This document shows positions 1 to 4,952 of a stretch of DNA of 9,337 bases, in pieces. A program made the translations under genes and the position numbers. The stretch covers positions 1 through 9,337 of the forward strand of contig CANQOU010000041.1 of NCBI GenBank assembly GCA_947625565.1. The letters run 5' to 3'. A model generated the notes under the pieces. It had not been told where the DNA came from, searched no databases, and saw only the letters and a list, made by a program, of their open reading frames with translations. The number at the start of each line of letters is the position of its first letter. Within the stretch, counting starts at the first letter, position 1. Source of the stretch: an uncultured Clostridia bacterium. Its GTDB lineage: Bacteria; Bacillota; Clostridia; TANB77; CAG-508.

Positions 1-24
1 TATATCATGAAATAATTGTTATAT

Positions 25-45
25 AAAGGTTTATGGGTAACCTTT
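25..45 (+). other. Short inverted repeat upstream of first gene
   Basis: AAAGGTT (25-31) is complementary to AACCTTT (39-45) with a 7-base loop. Only four T follow the stem, so it is a weak candidate for the terminator of a gene lying before the window. An alternative pairing of AGGTTT (27-32) with AAACCT (49-54) is also possible. No function can be assigned from this much sequence. Confidence 0.3.
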
Positions 46-84
46 TAAAAACCTAAATATATTATACAAGGAATGAATTTTAAG

Positions 85-453
85 ATGGAAAGTAAATCAA
101 TAAAACAAATTTTTATAGGAGTAGGAATAGCATTATTATTTAGCTTTATATTTTTACTAATTTATGCTGCTATACTTTCTTTTACAAATATATCAGAAGG
201 TACGATATCAACAGTAGTTATCACAATAACAGGAATAAGCATTTTAGTTGGAAGTATAATTTGCAGTCGAAAAATTAGTAAAAACGGAATTATAAACGGA
301 GGCTTAGTAGGATTTATATATATTCTAATTATTTATTTCATATCTAGTTTATTAAATGGAAATTTTTCTATAAATTTGCAATCAATAATAATGATAGCTG
401 TTGCAATAGTATGTGGTATAATAGGTGGAATTATAGGTGTCAATAGAAAATAA
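85..453 (+). CDS. Small four-helix membrane protein, DUF3792/TIGR04086 (YrzE-like) type
   Basis: A hydrophobic protein of 122 residues with four likely membrane helices, roughly residues 8-30, 40-58, 68-88 and 97-118, joined by short loops and ending in a short basic tail (NRK). Size, helix spacing and the glycine-rich last helix (CGIIGGIIGV) resemble the TIGR04086/DUF3792 family of Firmicutes, whose biochemical function is not known to me. From memory, in many Clostridia this gene sits next to yajC and the SCIFF-peptide locus; neither is seen here, and a surface-protein operon follows instead. The start is uncertain. An ATG at 73 directly abuts the AAGGA at 68-72, leaving no spacing, whereas the in-frame ATG at 85 has 12 nt and is preferred. 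No promoter is obvious in the 72 bases before it, so it may be read from upstream. Confidence 0.7.
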   Translation: MESKSIKQIFIGVGIALLFSFIFLLIYAAILSFTNISEGTISTVVITITGISILVGSIICSRKISKNGIINGGLVGFIYILIIYFISSLLNGNFSINLQSIIMIAVAIVCGIIGGIIGVNRK

Positions 454-473
454 GGGAGTAAACAATACTCCTT
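452..473 (+). other. Hairpin at the stop of the membrane protein gene
   Basis: An 8-bp stem with one bulged G (AAGGGAGTA paired with TACTCCTT) and an AACAA loop begins inside the stop codon. It is followed by A residues, not T, so it is not a normal intrinsic terminator on this strand. It may protect the 3' end of the mRNA or give weak termination. Confidence 0.35.
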
Positions 474-489
474 AAAAAATATATCAAAG

Positions 490-512
490 TCGAAAAATGT
501 CGTATTTTGCGA
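490..512. promoter_or_regulatory. Operator-like palindrome upstream of surface-operon promoter
   Basis: TCGAAAAAT (490-498) and ATTTTGCGA (504-512) form an inverted repeat matching at 8 of 9 positions around a 5-base spacer. It ends 21 bp before the -35 box. Size and symmetry suit a binding site for a dimeric regulator, but I recognise no specific family. The same stretch can be read as two Spo0A-box-like heptamers in direct repeat (see findings). Confidence 0.35.
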
Positions 513-533
513 TGAATTTAATTCTTAAAAGTA

Positions 534-562
534 TTGACAAATAAATATTAGCAAGTTATAAT
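534..562 (+). promoter_or_regulatory. Sigma-A promoter of the SipW/TasA-like operon
   Basis: A perfect TTGACA (534-539) and a perfect TATAAT (557-562) are separated by 17 bp. Transcription would start near 569, giving a leader of about 100 nt before the first gene. The leader holds a small stem, AGGATA (610-615) with TATCCT (622-627), and no recognisable riboswitch. A full consensus promoter suggests high basal strength, so any control would have to come from repression or from the upstream palindrome. Confidence 0.88.
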
Positions 563-671
563 AACTTCAACATTTTCAATTTTTTATAATTCAAATATTT
601 TTTATCAAAAGGATAAGTTCATATCCTAAAAATCCAAAAAAACAAAATTTAATAAGAAATGGAGGAATTTT

Positions 672-1268
672 ATGAGCAAAAAGAAGAAAATAATAGCAGT
701 ATTAGCTATTTTATTAGCAATATTTGTATCTTTTTTAGGAGGACAGACATTTTCAAAATATATTACAGAAGTGGTAGGAAAGGCAAATGCACGTATAGCT
801 AATTGGCATTTTTTAGTAAATGAACAAGAAGCAACAACGCAAACTATTGACCTAGCATCTACAGTAAACAATGGAACATTGATAGACAACAAAGTAGCGC
901 CAGGGACAAGTGGTAAATTTATAATCACAGTTGATGGAACTGGTTCTGATGTAGGAATTCAATATTCATTGTCAATAGAAAATGAAACAACTAAACCACG
1001 TAATTTATTTTTTACATATAAAGGACAAAAATATGAAAATATAGAAGATATAGTAAACATTACAACAAACAATATTAAAGCAGATGATGAAAACAAAGTT
1101 AGAAATATTGAAATTCAATGGGAATGGCCATATGAAATAGGTGGGTCAAAAGAGGAAATAAATCAAAACGACAAAGAAGATATGGAAGATTTAAAAATCG
1201 GAAATTACAGTTTTGATCTTATTGTAACAGGAACTCAGTTAACACCAAGAGAAAATGCAGAAATTTAA
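672..1268 (+). CDS. TasA/camelysin-like exported protein with SipW-type signal sequence
   Basis: A protein of 198 residues. A lysine-rich start (residues 2-6) precedes a hydrophobic core (7-22) and then GGQTFSKY (23-30), which resembles the signal region of SipW-processed proteins such as TasA (GGGTWAAF). The mature part is predicted beta-rich. It has an APGTSG turn (76-81), an aromatic strand IEIQWEWPYE (146-155), an acidic loop (161-174) and a final strand GNYSFDLIVTGTQ (177-189). The APG turn followed by an alternating strand is seen in TasA/camelysin proteins, which form secreted fibres or surface proteins in Bacillus. There is no sortase motif. The Shine-Dalgarno GGAGG lies 6 nt before the ATG. 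It is first in the operon, overlaps the signal peptidase gene by 14 nt, and is the likely main substrate of that enzyme. Fibre formation is inferred from family, not seen. Confidence 0.72.
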   Translation: MSKKKKIIAVLAILLAIFVSFLGGQTFSKYITEVVGKANARIANWHFLVNEQEATTQTIDLASTVNNGTLIDNKVAPGTSGKFIITVDGTGSDVGIQYSLSIENETTKPRNLFFTYKGQKYENIEDIVNITTNNIKADDENKVRNIEIQWEWPYEIGGSKEEINQNDKEDMEDLKIGNYSFDLIVTGTQLTPRENAEI

Positions 1269-1677
1269 TAGACTAGTCAAAGACCAAAAAATTTTTATTC
1301 TAATAATTTTAATATCAATTATGGTTATATCTTTAAAATTTTTTATCAAGGATTTTCAACCATTCGGATTTACCATTCTACAGGTATCTTCAAATAGTAT
1401 GATACCAACATTCCAAAAGGGAGATTTTATAATAATAAAAAAACAAACAACATATGCCATAGGGGATATTATTACATACGAAATATTAGAAGAAGATGAA
1501 AAATATTATGTAACACATAGAATTATAAAAAAATATGGAAATGAATATATAACGAAAGGAGATGCAAATAATAGAGAAGACACAAAAACAGTAAAAAATT
1601 CTCCAAATAGAATAAATGCAATTAATGGAATATTAAAATATACTGATATAAAAGGTAAAGTGCTGTTTTATAAATAA
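1255..1677 (+). CDS. sipW: Signal peptidase I, SipW / ER-type (S26B), compact form
   Basis: A membrane-bound signal peptidase of 140 residues. One N-terminal helix (about 13-31) is followed by the box VSSNSMIPTFQKGD (44-57), with Ser48 as the predicted nucleophile. The second catalytic box reads YVTHRII (85-91): His88 stands where the usual bacterial enzyme has lysine, which defines the SipW/archaeal/ER class. GDANN (102-106) supplies the conserved Asp103. Bacillus SipW is about 190 residues; this protein stops soon after the last catalytic box and lacks the C-terminal membrane segment. The start overlaps the previous gene by 14 nt and has only a weak AAGAG-like Shine-Dalgarno sequence, so translation is probably coupled. 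No other in-frame start exists before residue 23, and starting there would cut into the membrane anchor. Its neighbours are its likely clients. Confidence 0.85.
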   Translation: MQKFNRLVKDQKIFILIILISIMVISLKFFIKDFQPFGFTILQVSSNSMIPTFQKGDFIIIKKQTTYAIGDIITYEILEEDEKYYVTHRIIKKYGNEYITKGDANNREDTKTVKNSPNRINAINGILKYTDIKGKVLFYK

Positions 1678-1678
1678 A

Positions 1679-1704
1679 CTCCCTTTTAAGAAATTAAAAG
1701 GGAG
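1679..1704 (+). promoter_or_regulatory. 11-bp perfect hairpin with GAAA tetraloop between sipW and the next gene
   Basis: CTCCCTTTTAA (1679-1689) pairs perfectly with TTAAAAGGGAG (1694-1704) around a GAAA loop, a stable GNRA tetraloop. It begins 2 nt after the sipW stop. No T-run follows, so it is not a standard terminator. Its 3' arm contains GGGAG, the only Shine-Dalgarno-like sequence before the next gene. It is therefore a candidate for translation control or mRNA processing within the operon. Confidence 0.6.
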
Positions 1705-1720
1705 AAATCTCTCTAAAAGT

Positions 1721-2236
1721 ATGGAAAAGAAGAATGAACATATAAAACAAATAACATATGTAATAATTTTAAGTATTGTAATTATACTATTTTTTACAGG
1801 TTATAGCATAGGGAAGACGATGAATCAAACAACAATCAAAGCAAAAGGCTCATTTGCTAAACCAATTATAGAAGTAATTTCTGATTCTAATTTAAAGATT
1901 ACAGACAATGAAAATCAAGGAGAATGTAGTTTTTTAATTAGAAATTATGATAAGAAAGGCAAAACAACTGAAGTGAATTTACAATATACTGTTGAAATTA
2001 AAGATTCAATAGATGCAAAATTAAAAGATACTATATCATTTGAATTATATAAAAACGGAGACAAAATTGAATTACAAAATCAAACAACTCCACTAATGAA
2101 ATTAGCAGTTAAACAGCAACAAGAAGATAGATATATTTTAAAAATAAAATATGACAAAACTAAAAGTACACAAATGAATGATATTTTGGATAAAATACAA
2201 ATTCAAGTACATTCAGAACAACAAGCTAATAAGTAG
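1721..2236 (+). CDS. Membrane-anchored extracellular protein of the SipW/TasA-like operon
   Basis: A protein of 171 residues with a charged N-terminus, one hydrophobic segment (about 10-29) and then a polar, beta-rich domain outside the membrane. GYSIGKTMNQTTIKAKGSFAKPIIEV (27-52, quoted in parts: GYSIGKT, then KGSFAKPIIEV) resembles the region after the signal helix in its neighbours. The domain includes a repeated pattern of charged strands (LKITDNENQGECSFLIRNY; VNLQYTVEI; SFELYKNGDKIEL). I do not recognise a named family, and similar proteins in clostridial camelysin-type clusters are recalled only loosely. No lipobox, sortase motif or catalytic motif is visible. The ATG at 1721 is the only sensible start, although its nearest Shine-Dalgarno-like GGGAG is 16 nt away and lies in the hairpin at 1679-1704. 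It may be a SipW substrate, fibre anchor or accessory protein; that role is inferred from position. Confidence 0.6.
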   Translation: MEKKNEHIKQITYVIILSIVIILFFTGYSIGKTMNQTTIKAKGSFAKPIIEVISDSNLKITDNENQGECSFLIRNYDKKGKTTEVNLQYTVEIKDSIDAKLKDTISFELYKNGDKIELQNQTTPLMKLAVKQQQEDRYILKIKYDKTKSTQMNDILDKIQIQVHSEQQANK

Positions 2237-2245
2237 GAGGCAACA

Positions 2246-2848
2246 ATGATAAAAAAATTAAAAAGTATAAAAAAGTATAAAATTATTAGTCTAGTTATAA
2301 TTATCTGTTTAATATTTTTTATTTATAATACACCGACATTTAAACAATTATATAATGACATCTTGTTTTTTAAACTATTTGATACAGAAAAAAATAAAAA
2401 ACAAAATGAAAAAACACAAGAATACAAAAATATTAGATATATATTTGATGTTAGTTATAAAAAAACAGATACAAAAAATATTTTTTTGTATGATACTGTA
2501 AAAAATGAATCTTTAATTGAAGACATGTTAGCACCAGGAACAGAAGGAGAATTTGATATAGTTCTAACAACAAATTCAAATACGAGATATCAGGTAAAAT
2601 TTAATAGTTTAAACTCAAAACCATATAACTTAAAATTTCAAAATTTAGAAACAAAAGAAACAGTAAATAATTTAGAAGAATTGAACTTAGAAGGAACATT
2701 ACAAAAAAACACATTAAAATCAATTCCTATACATTGGTATTGGAACTATGAAAACACAAAAGAAGGAGATATTCAAGATACTATAGATAGTAAAAAGATT
2801 AAAAACTATGAATTTAGTATAAATACAGTAGGAGAACAATGGAGGTGA
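2246..2848 (+). CDS. Second TasA/camelysin-like protein, diverged paralog of the first gene
   Basis: A protein of 200 residues with a basic N-terminus, a hydrophobic helix (13-28), a charged linker (46-62) and a domain that parallels the first gene of the operon. IRYIFDVSYKK (63-73) matches ANWHFLVNEQE. APGTEG (96-101) matches APGTSG, and IPIHWYWNYE (160-169) matches IEIQWEWPYE. KNYEFSINTVGEQ (186-198) matches GNYSFDLIVTGTQ. Domain order and length are the same, so the two are paralogs. It differs in lacking the GGxTxSKY signal motif after the helix, which suggests it remains anchored as a minor or base subunit. AGGAGG precedes the ATG at good spacing, 9 nt after the previous stop. Its TGA stop overlaps the next gene by 10 nt. 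Confidence 0.65.
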   Translation: MIKKLKSIKKYKIISLVIIICLIFFIYNTPTFKQLYNDILFFKLFDTEKNKKQNEKTQEYKNIRYIFDVSYKKTDTKNIFLYDTVKNESLIEDMLAPGTEGEFDIVLTTNSNTRYQVKFNSLNSKPYNLKFQNLETKETVNNLEELNLEGTLQKNTLKSIPIHWYWNYENTKEGDIQDTIDSKKIKNYEFSINTVGEQWR

Positions 2849-3342
2849 ATAAAATAAAAAGAAAATATTTATATATCATTTTTATATTTTTTCTTTGCAT
2901 AACTAAAAGTATAACATCATATGGAAAATATGTATTTGATAAAACTATTGATATTGCACAATTAGATATAGACAGACAAAAACCAATAATTATGTGCGAA
3001 AAAATACAATTAGAAAACAAAAATTTAACAAAGGAACAAGGTGAAGATTTAACTCAAAATGCAATAATATTTATAAATGTTCAAGAAAGAAATCTAACTA
3101 ATGATATAATAGATGCTGATAAAATAGAAATATATATAGATAACCAAAAAACAAATTTATTTTTGCAGGCAGATAAGCTTGAAAAAAATATAGATAATGG
3201 AGAATACAAATTTAAAATACAAGTAATAGGAATTCCAAAAAGCAAAAAAGCAGAATTAAAAATAAAGAAAGGAGCATTTATAGATACAGCAGGTTGGGAA
3301 AATGACGAATATGTAGAAACAATACAAGAAAATTTATTATGA
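2839..3342 (+). CDS. Anchored surface protein with SipW-type signal region and Ig-like C-terminus
   Basis: A protein of 167 residues, last in the operon. A basic start and a hydrophobic helix (10-24) lead into SYGKYVFDKTIDIAQLDIDR (27-46), which parallels the SKYITEVVGKANARIA segment of the first gene and is typical of SipW-dependent signal regions. The remainder has short beta strands and ends in FIDTAGWENDEYVETI (147-162), like the DTAG motif at the end of bacterial Ig-like domains. No sortase motif or cysteine-rich region is seen. The ATG at 2839 overlaps the preceding gene by 10 nt and has AGGAG 4 nt upstream. A stronger GGAGGTGA (2841-2848) lies inside the reading frame, but the only properly spaced codon after it is ATA at 2854, so ATG 2839 is kept. 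I know of no defined function. Confidence 0.6.
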   Translation: MEVNKIKRKYLYIIFIFFLCITKSITSYGKYVFDKTIDIAQLDIDRQKPIIMCEKIQLENKNLTKEQGEDLTQNAIIFINVQERNLTNDIIDADKIEIYIDNQKTNLFLQADKLEKNIDNGEYKFKIQVIGIPKSKKAELKIKKGAFIDTAGWENDEYVETIQENLL

Positions 3343-3345
3343 TTA

Positions 3346-3374
3346 TAGACATTAAGCAAAAAATGTGGTATGAT
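3346..3374 (+). promoter_or_regulatory. Promoter of tRNA-Gln
   Basis: TAGACA (3346-3351, one mismatch to consensus) and TATGAT (3369-3374) are spaced by 17 bp. TGG before the -10 adds an extended -10 element. It begins 3 nt after the surface-operon stop. Predicted start is near 3381, about 29 nt before the tRNA. Confidence 0.75.
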
Positions 3375-3395
3375 ATATCTGCTGATACATCATAC
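3368..3395. promoter_or_regulatory. Palindrome covering the -10 and start site of the tRNA-Gln promoter
   Basis: GTATGATATATC (3368-3379) and GATACATCATAC (3384-3395) are complementary at 11 of 12 positions around TGCT. The left arm contains the whole -10 box. As DNA it is placed to be an operator; in RNA reading through from the surface operon it would be a 12-bp hairpin with no T-run. Confidence 0.5.
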
Positions 3396-3409
3396 TACAG
3401 CCTTTATAT

Positions 3410-3484
3410 TGGGGTATCGCCAAGCGGTAAGGCATCGGACTCTGACTCCGACATTCCTGTGTTCGAATCACAGTACCCCAGCCA
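3410..3484 (+). tRNA. tRNA-Gln (anticodon CTG)
   Basis: A complete 75-nt cloverleaf: acceptor TGGGGTA (3410-3416) pairs with TACCCCA, the D arm is GCC...GGC, and the anticodon stem TCGGA/TCCGA carries loop CTCTGAC with anticodon CTG at 3442-3444. The T arm is CTGTG-TTCGAAT-CACAG, the discriminator base is G3481, and CCA is encoded (3482-3484). It reads CAG, a rare codon in so AT-rich a genome, so a second tRNA-Gln(TTG) is expected elsewhere. No terminator follows; the transketolase Shine-Dalgarno sequence begins about 11 nt after the CCA. Confidence 0.97.
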
Positions 3485-3507
3485 AATATATAAAAAGGAG
3501 GGAACCT

Positions 3508-4311
3508 ATGGAGGAATTAGAAAAAAAAGCAAGGGAAATAAGAAAAGGAATTATAGAAGAAGTATATCAGGCACAATCAGGACATCCAGGAGGCTCTCTT
3601 TCAATTACAGATATTCTAACAGTTTTATATTTTAAAGAAATGAATATTGACCCTAAAAATCCAAATTGGGAAGATAGAGACAGATTTGTTTTATCAAAAG
3701 GACATTGTTCACCAGCATTGTATGCTACATTAGCAAATAGAGGATTTTTTAATATAGAAGAATTGAAAACATTTAGAAACATAAACAGTAACTTACAAGG
3801 ACATCCAGACAGAAAACACATTCCAGGAGTGGATATGACAACAGGTTCTTTAGGACAAGGACTATCAGTTGCAAATGGAATGGCTTTAGCATCTAAAATG
3901 GATAAAATGGGATATAGAGTATATTGCATTTTAGGTGATGGAGAAATTCAAGAAGGTCAAGTTTGGGAAGCAGCAATGACAGCAAATAAATATCATTTAG
4001 ATAATTTGTGTGTAATTGTTGATAATAACAGTTTACAAATAGATGGAAAAGTTGAAGAAGTAATGAGTCCATATCCAATTGACGAGAAATTTAGAAGTTT
4101 TGGATTTGAAGTGATAAAGATAGATGGACATAATATCGAAGAAATTATAAAAGCATTTGAGGTAGCAAAAAATATAAAAGGAAAACCAACTTGTATAATT
4201 GCTTCAACAATAAAAGGAAAAGGAATATCATTTATGGAAAACCAAGTTTCATGGCATGGGAAAGCTCCAAATGAAGAACAATATAGACAAGCAATGCAAG
4301 AATTAAGCTAA
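3508..4311 (+). CDS. Transketolase, N-terminal (TPP-binding) subunit
   Basis: A protein of 267 residues corresponding only to the first third to half of a full transketolase (about 650 residues). It transfers two-carbon units in the non-oxidative pentose phosphate pathway, in the cytoplasm, when joined to a C-terminal subunit. Visible motifs are GHPGGS (25-30), SKGHCSPALY (63-72), MTTGSLGQGL (110-119), the thiamine diphosphate motif GDGEIQEGQ (143-151) ending in DNNSLQIDG (172-180), and SWHGKAP (248-254). Length matches stand-alone N-terminal subunits. The reading frame is open upstream to 3370 through the tRNA, but AGGAGG at 3496-3501 fixes the start at ATG 3508. No C-terminal (pyrimidine-binding) gene follows, since rplU is next. 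Transcription probably comes through the tRNA-Gln promoter. Split transketolases are common in Firmicutes and Archaea, usually as adjacent pairs. Confidence 0.92.
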   Translation: MEELEKKAREIRKGIIEEVYQAQSGHPGGSLSITDILTVLYFKEMNIDPKNPNWEDRDRFVLSKGHCSPALYATLANRGFFNIEELKTFRNINSNLQGHPDRKHIPGVDMTTGSLGQGLSVANGMALASKMDKMGYRVYCILGDGEIQEGQVWEAAMTANKYHLDNLCVIVDNNSLQIDGKVEEVMSPYPIDEKFRSFGFEVIKIDGHNIEEIIKAFEVAKNIKGKPTCIIASTIKGKGISFMENQVSWHGKAPNEEQYRQAMQELS

Positions 4312-4329
4312 AAAATACAGAAAAAACTG

Positions 4330-4358
4330 TTGACAAAGGAATAAAAATATGATAAAAT
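4330..4358 (+). promoter_or_regulatory. Promoter of the rplU-rpmA operon
   Basis: TTGACA (4330-4335) and TAAAAT (4353-4358) are spaced by 17 bp. Predicted start is near 4365, exactly at the beginning of the structured leader. No terminator separates it from the transketolase gene ending at 4311. Confidence 0.8.
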
Positions 4359-4365
4359 AGGAAAC

Positions 4366-4436
4366 TGTAATCCGCTTAGTCAAGGTACCAAAATACTAAT
4401 TTATATTAGTTACCTTATGTAAGGATTAGCGAGTAT
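4366..4436 (+). promoter_or_regulatory. Ribosomal protein L21 leader RNA
   Basis: A nested fold directly follows the promoter. TAATCC (4368-4373) pairs with GGATTA (4423-4428), AAGGTA (4382-4387) with TACCTT (4411-4416), and ACTAAT (4395-4400) with ATTAGT (4405-4410) around a TTAT loop. Position before rplU and the CCGC..AG and GGATTAGCGAG segments fit the Firmicute L21 leader class, thought to let a product of the operon repress its own synthesis. Identification is by position and fold, not by a covariance search. Confidence 0.75.
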
Positions 4437-4460
4437 ACAAATAAGGAGGTGCATTTTAAA

Positions 4461-4922
4461 ATGTACGCAATAATCGAAAGCTGTGGAAAACAATACAAAG
4501 TAGCAGAAGGAGATGTTGTACTTTTTGAAAAATTAGATGCAGAGGAAGGTAAAAAAGTAACTTTTGATAAAGTTATCTTAGTATCTGAAGAAGGAAAAGT
4601 ACAAGTAGGAACTCCATATGTAAAAGGTATCAAAGTAGAAGGAAAAGTAATTTCACACGGAAAAGGTAAAAAAATTATTGTTTTTAAAATGAAAGCTAAA
4701 AAGAATTATAGAAGAAAACAAGGACATAGACAACCATATACAAAAGTAGAAATTACATCAATAAAAACAGCAACAGAAAAAAAAGAAACAACAACAAAAA
4801 GTGAAGAAAAAGTAACAACAAAAGCAACAGAAACAAAAACAACAGCTAAAAAAGAAACAGCTGCAAAAAGTGCAGAAAAAACAACAGCAGCTACAAAAAC
4901 AACAAAAAAAGCAGAAGCATAA
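4461..4922 (+). CDS. rplU: 50S ribosomal protein L21 with long C-terminal tail
   Basis: A protein of 153 residues; L21 is normally about 103. The core (1-101) is typical: MYAIIESCGKQYKVAEGD at the start, VGTPYV (49-54), the basic stretch KMKAKKNYRRKQGHRQPYTKV (77-96, about 20 residues, contacts 23S rRNA in the family) and a final EITSIK. Residues 102-153 are a low-complexity tail made almost only of Thr, Lys, Ala and Glu, with no aromatic residue. The family usually has Gly where Cys8 lies (GGKQY becomes CGKQY). The strong AGGAGGTG at 4444-4451 fixes ATG 4461; a GTG at 4449 in the same frame lies within it and is not the start. It is co-transcribed with rpmA, 30 nt downstream, and probably regulated by the leader. 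Confidence 0.97.
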   Translation: MYAIIESCGKQYKVAEGDVVLFEKLDAEEGKKVTFDKVILVSEEGKVQVGTPYVKGIKVEGKVISHGKGKKIIVFKMKAKKNYRRKQGHRQPYTKVEITSIKTATEKKETTTKSEEKVTTKATETKTTAKKETAAKSAEKTTAATKTTKKAEA

Positions 4923-4952
4923 ATCAATAAAAACTGAAGGGAGTGAATAAAC

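Noticed and set aside
569..671. Riboswitch or structured leader before the surface operon
   Set aside because: Only one 6-bp stem (610-627) is visible in a very AT-rich leader; no known riboswitch core or terminator follows.
626..928. Minus-strand open frame opposite the first surface gene
   Set aside because: Shadow of the real gene; overlaps the operon leader and has no ribosome-binding site or family resemblance.
3370..3507. Open frame upstream of the transketolase ATG, giving a 46-residue N-terminal extension
   Set aside because: It runs through the tRNA gene and its promoter and has no ribosome-binding site; AGGAGG just before ATG 3508 fixes the start.
4317..4330. ACAG-AAAAAA-CTGT as a terminator after transketolase
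   Set aside because: Only four base pairs and no T-run; it overlaps the -35 box of the rplU promoter.
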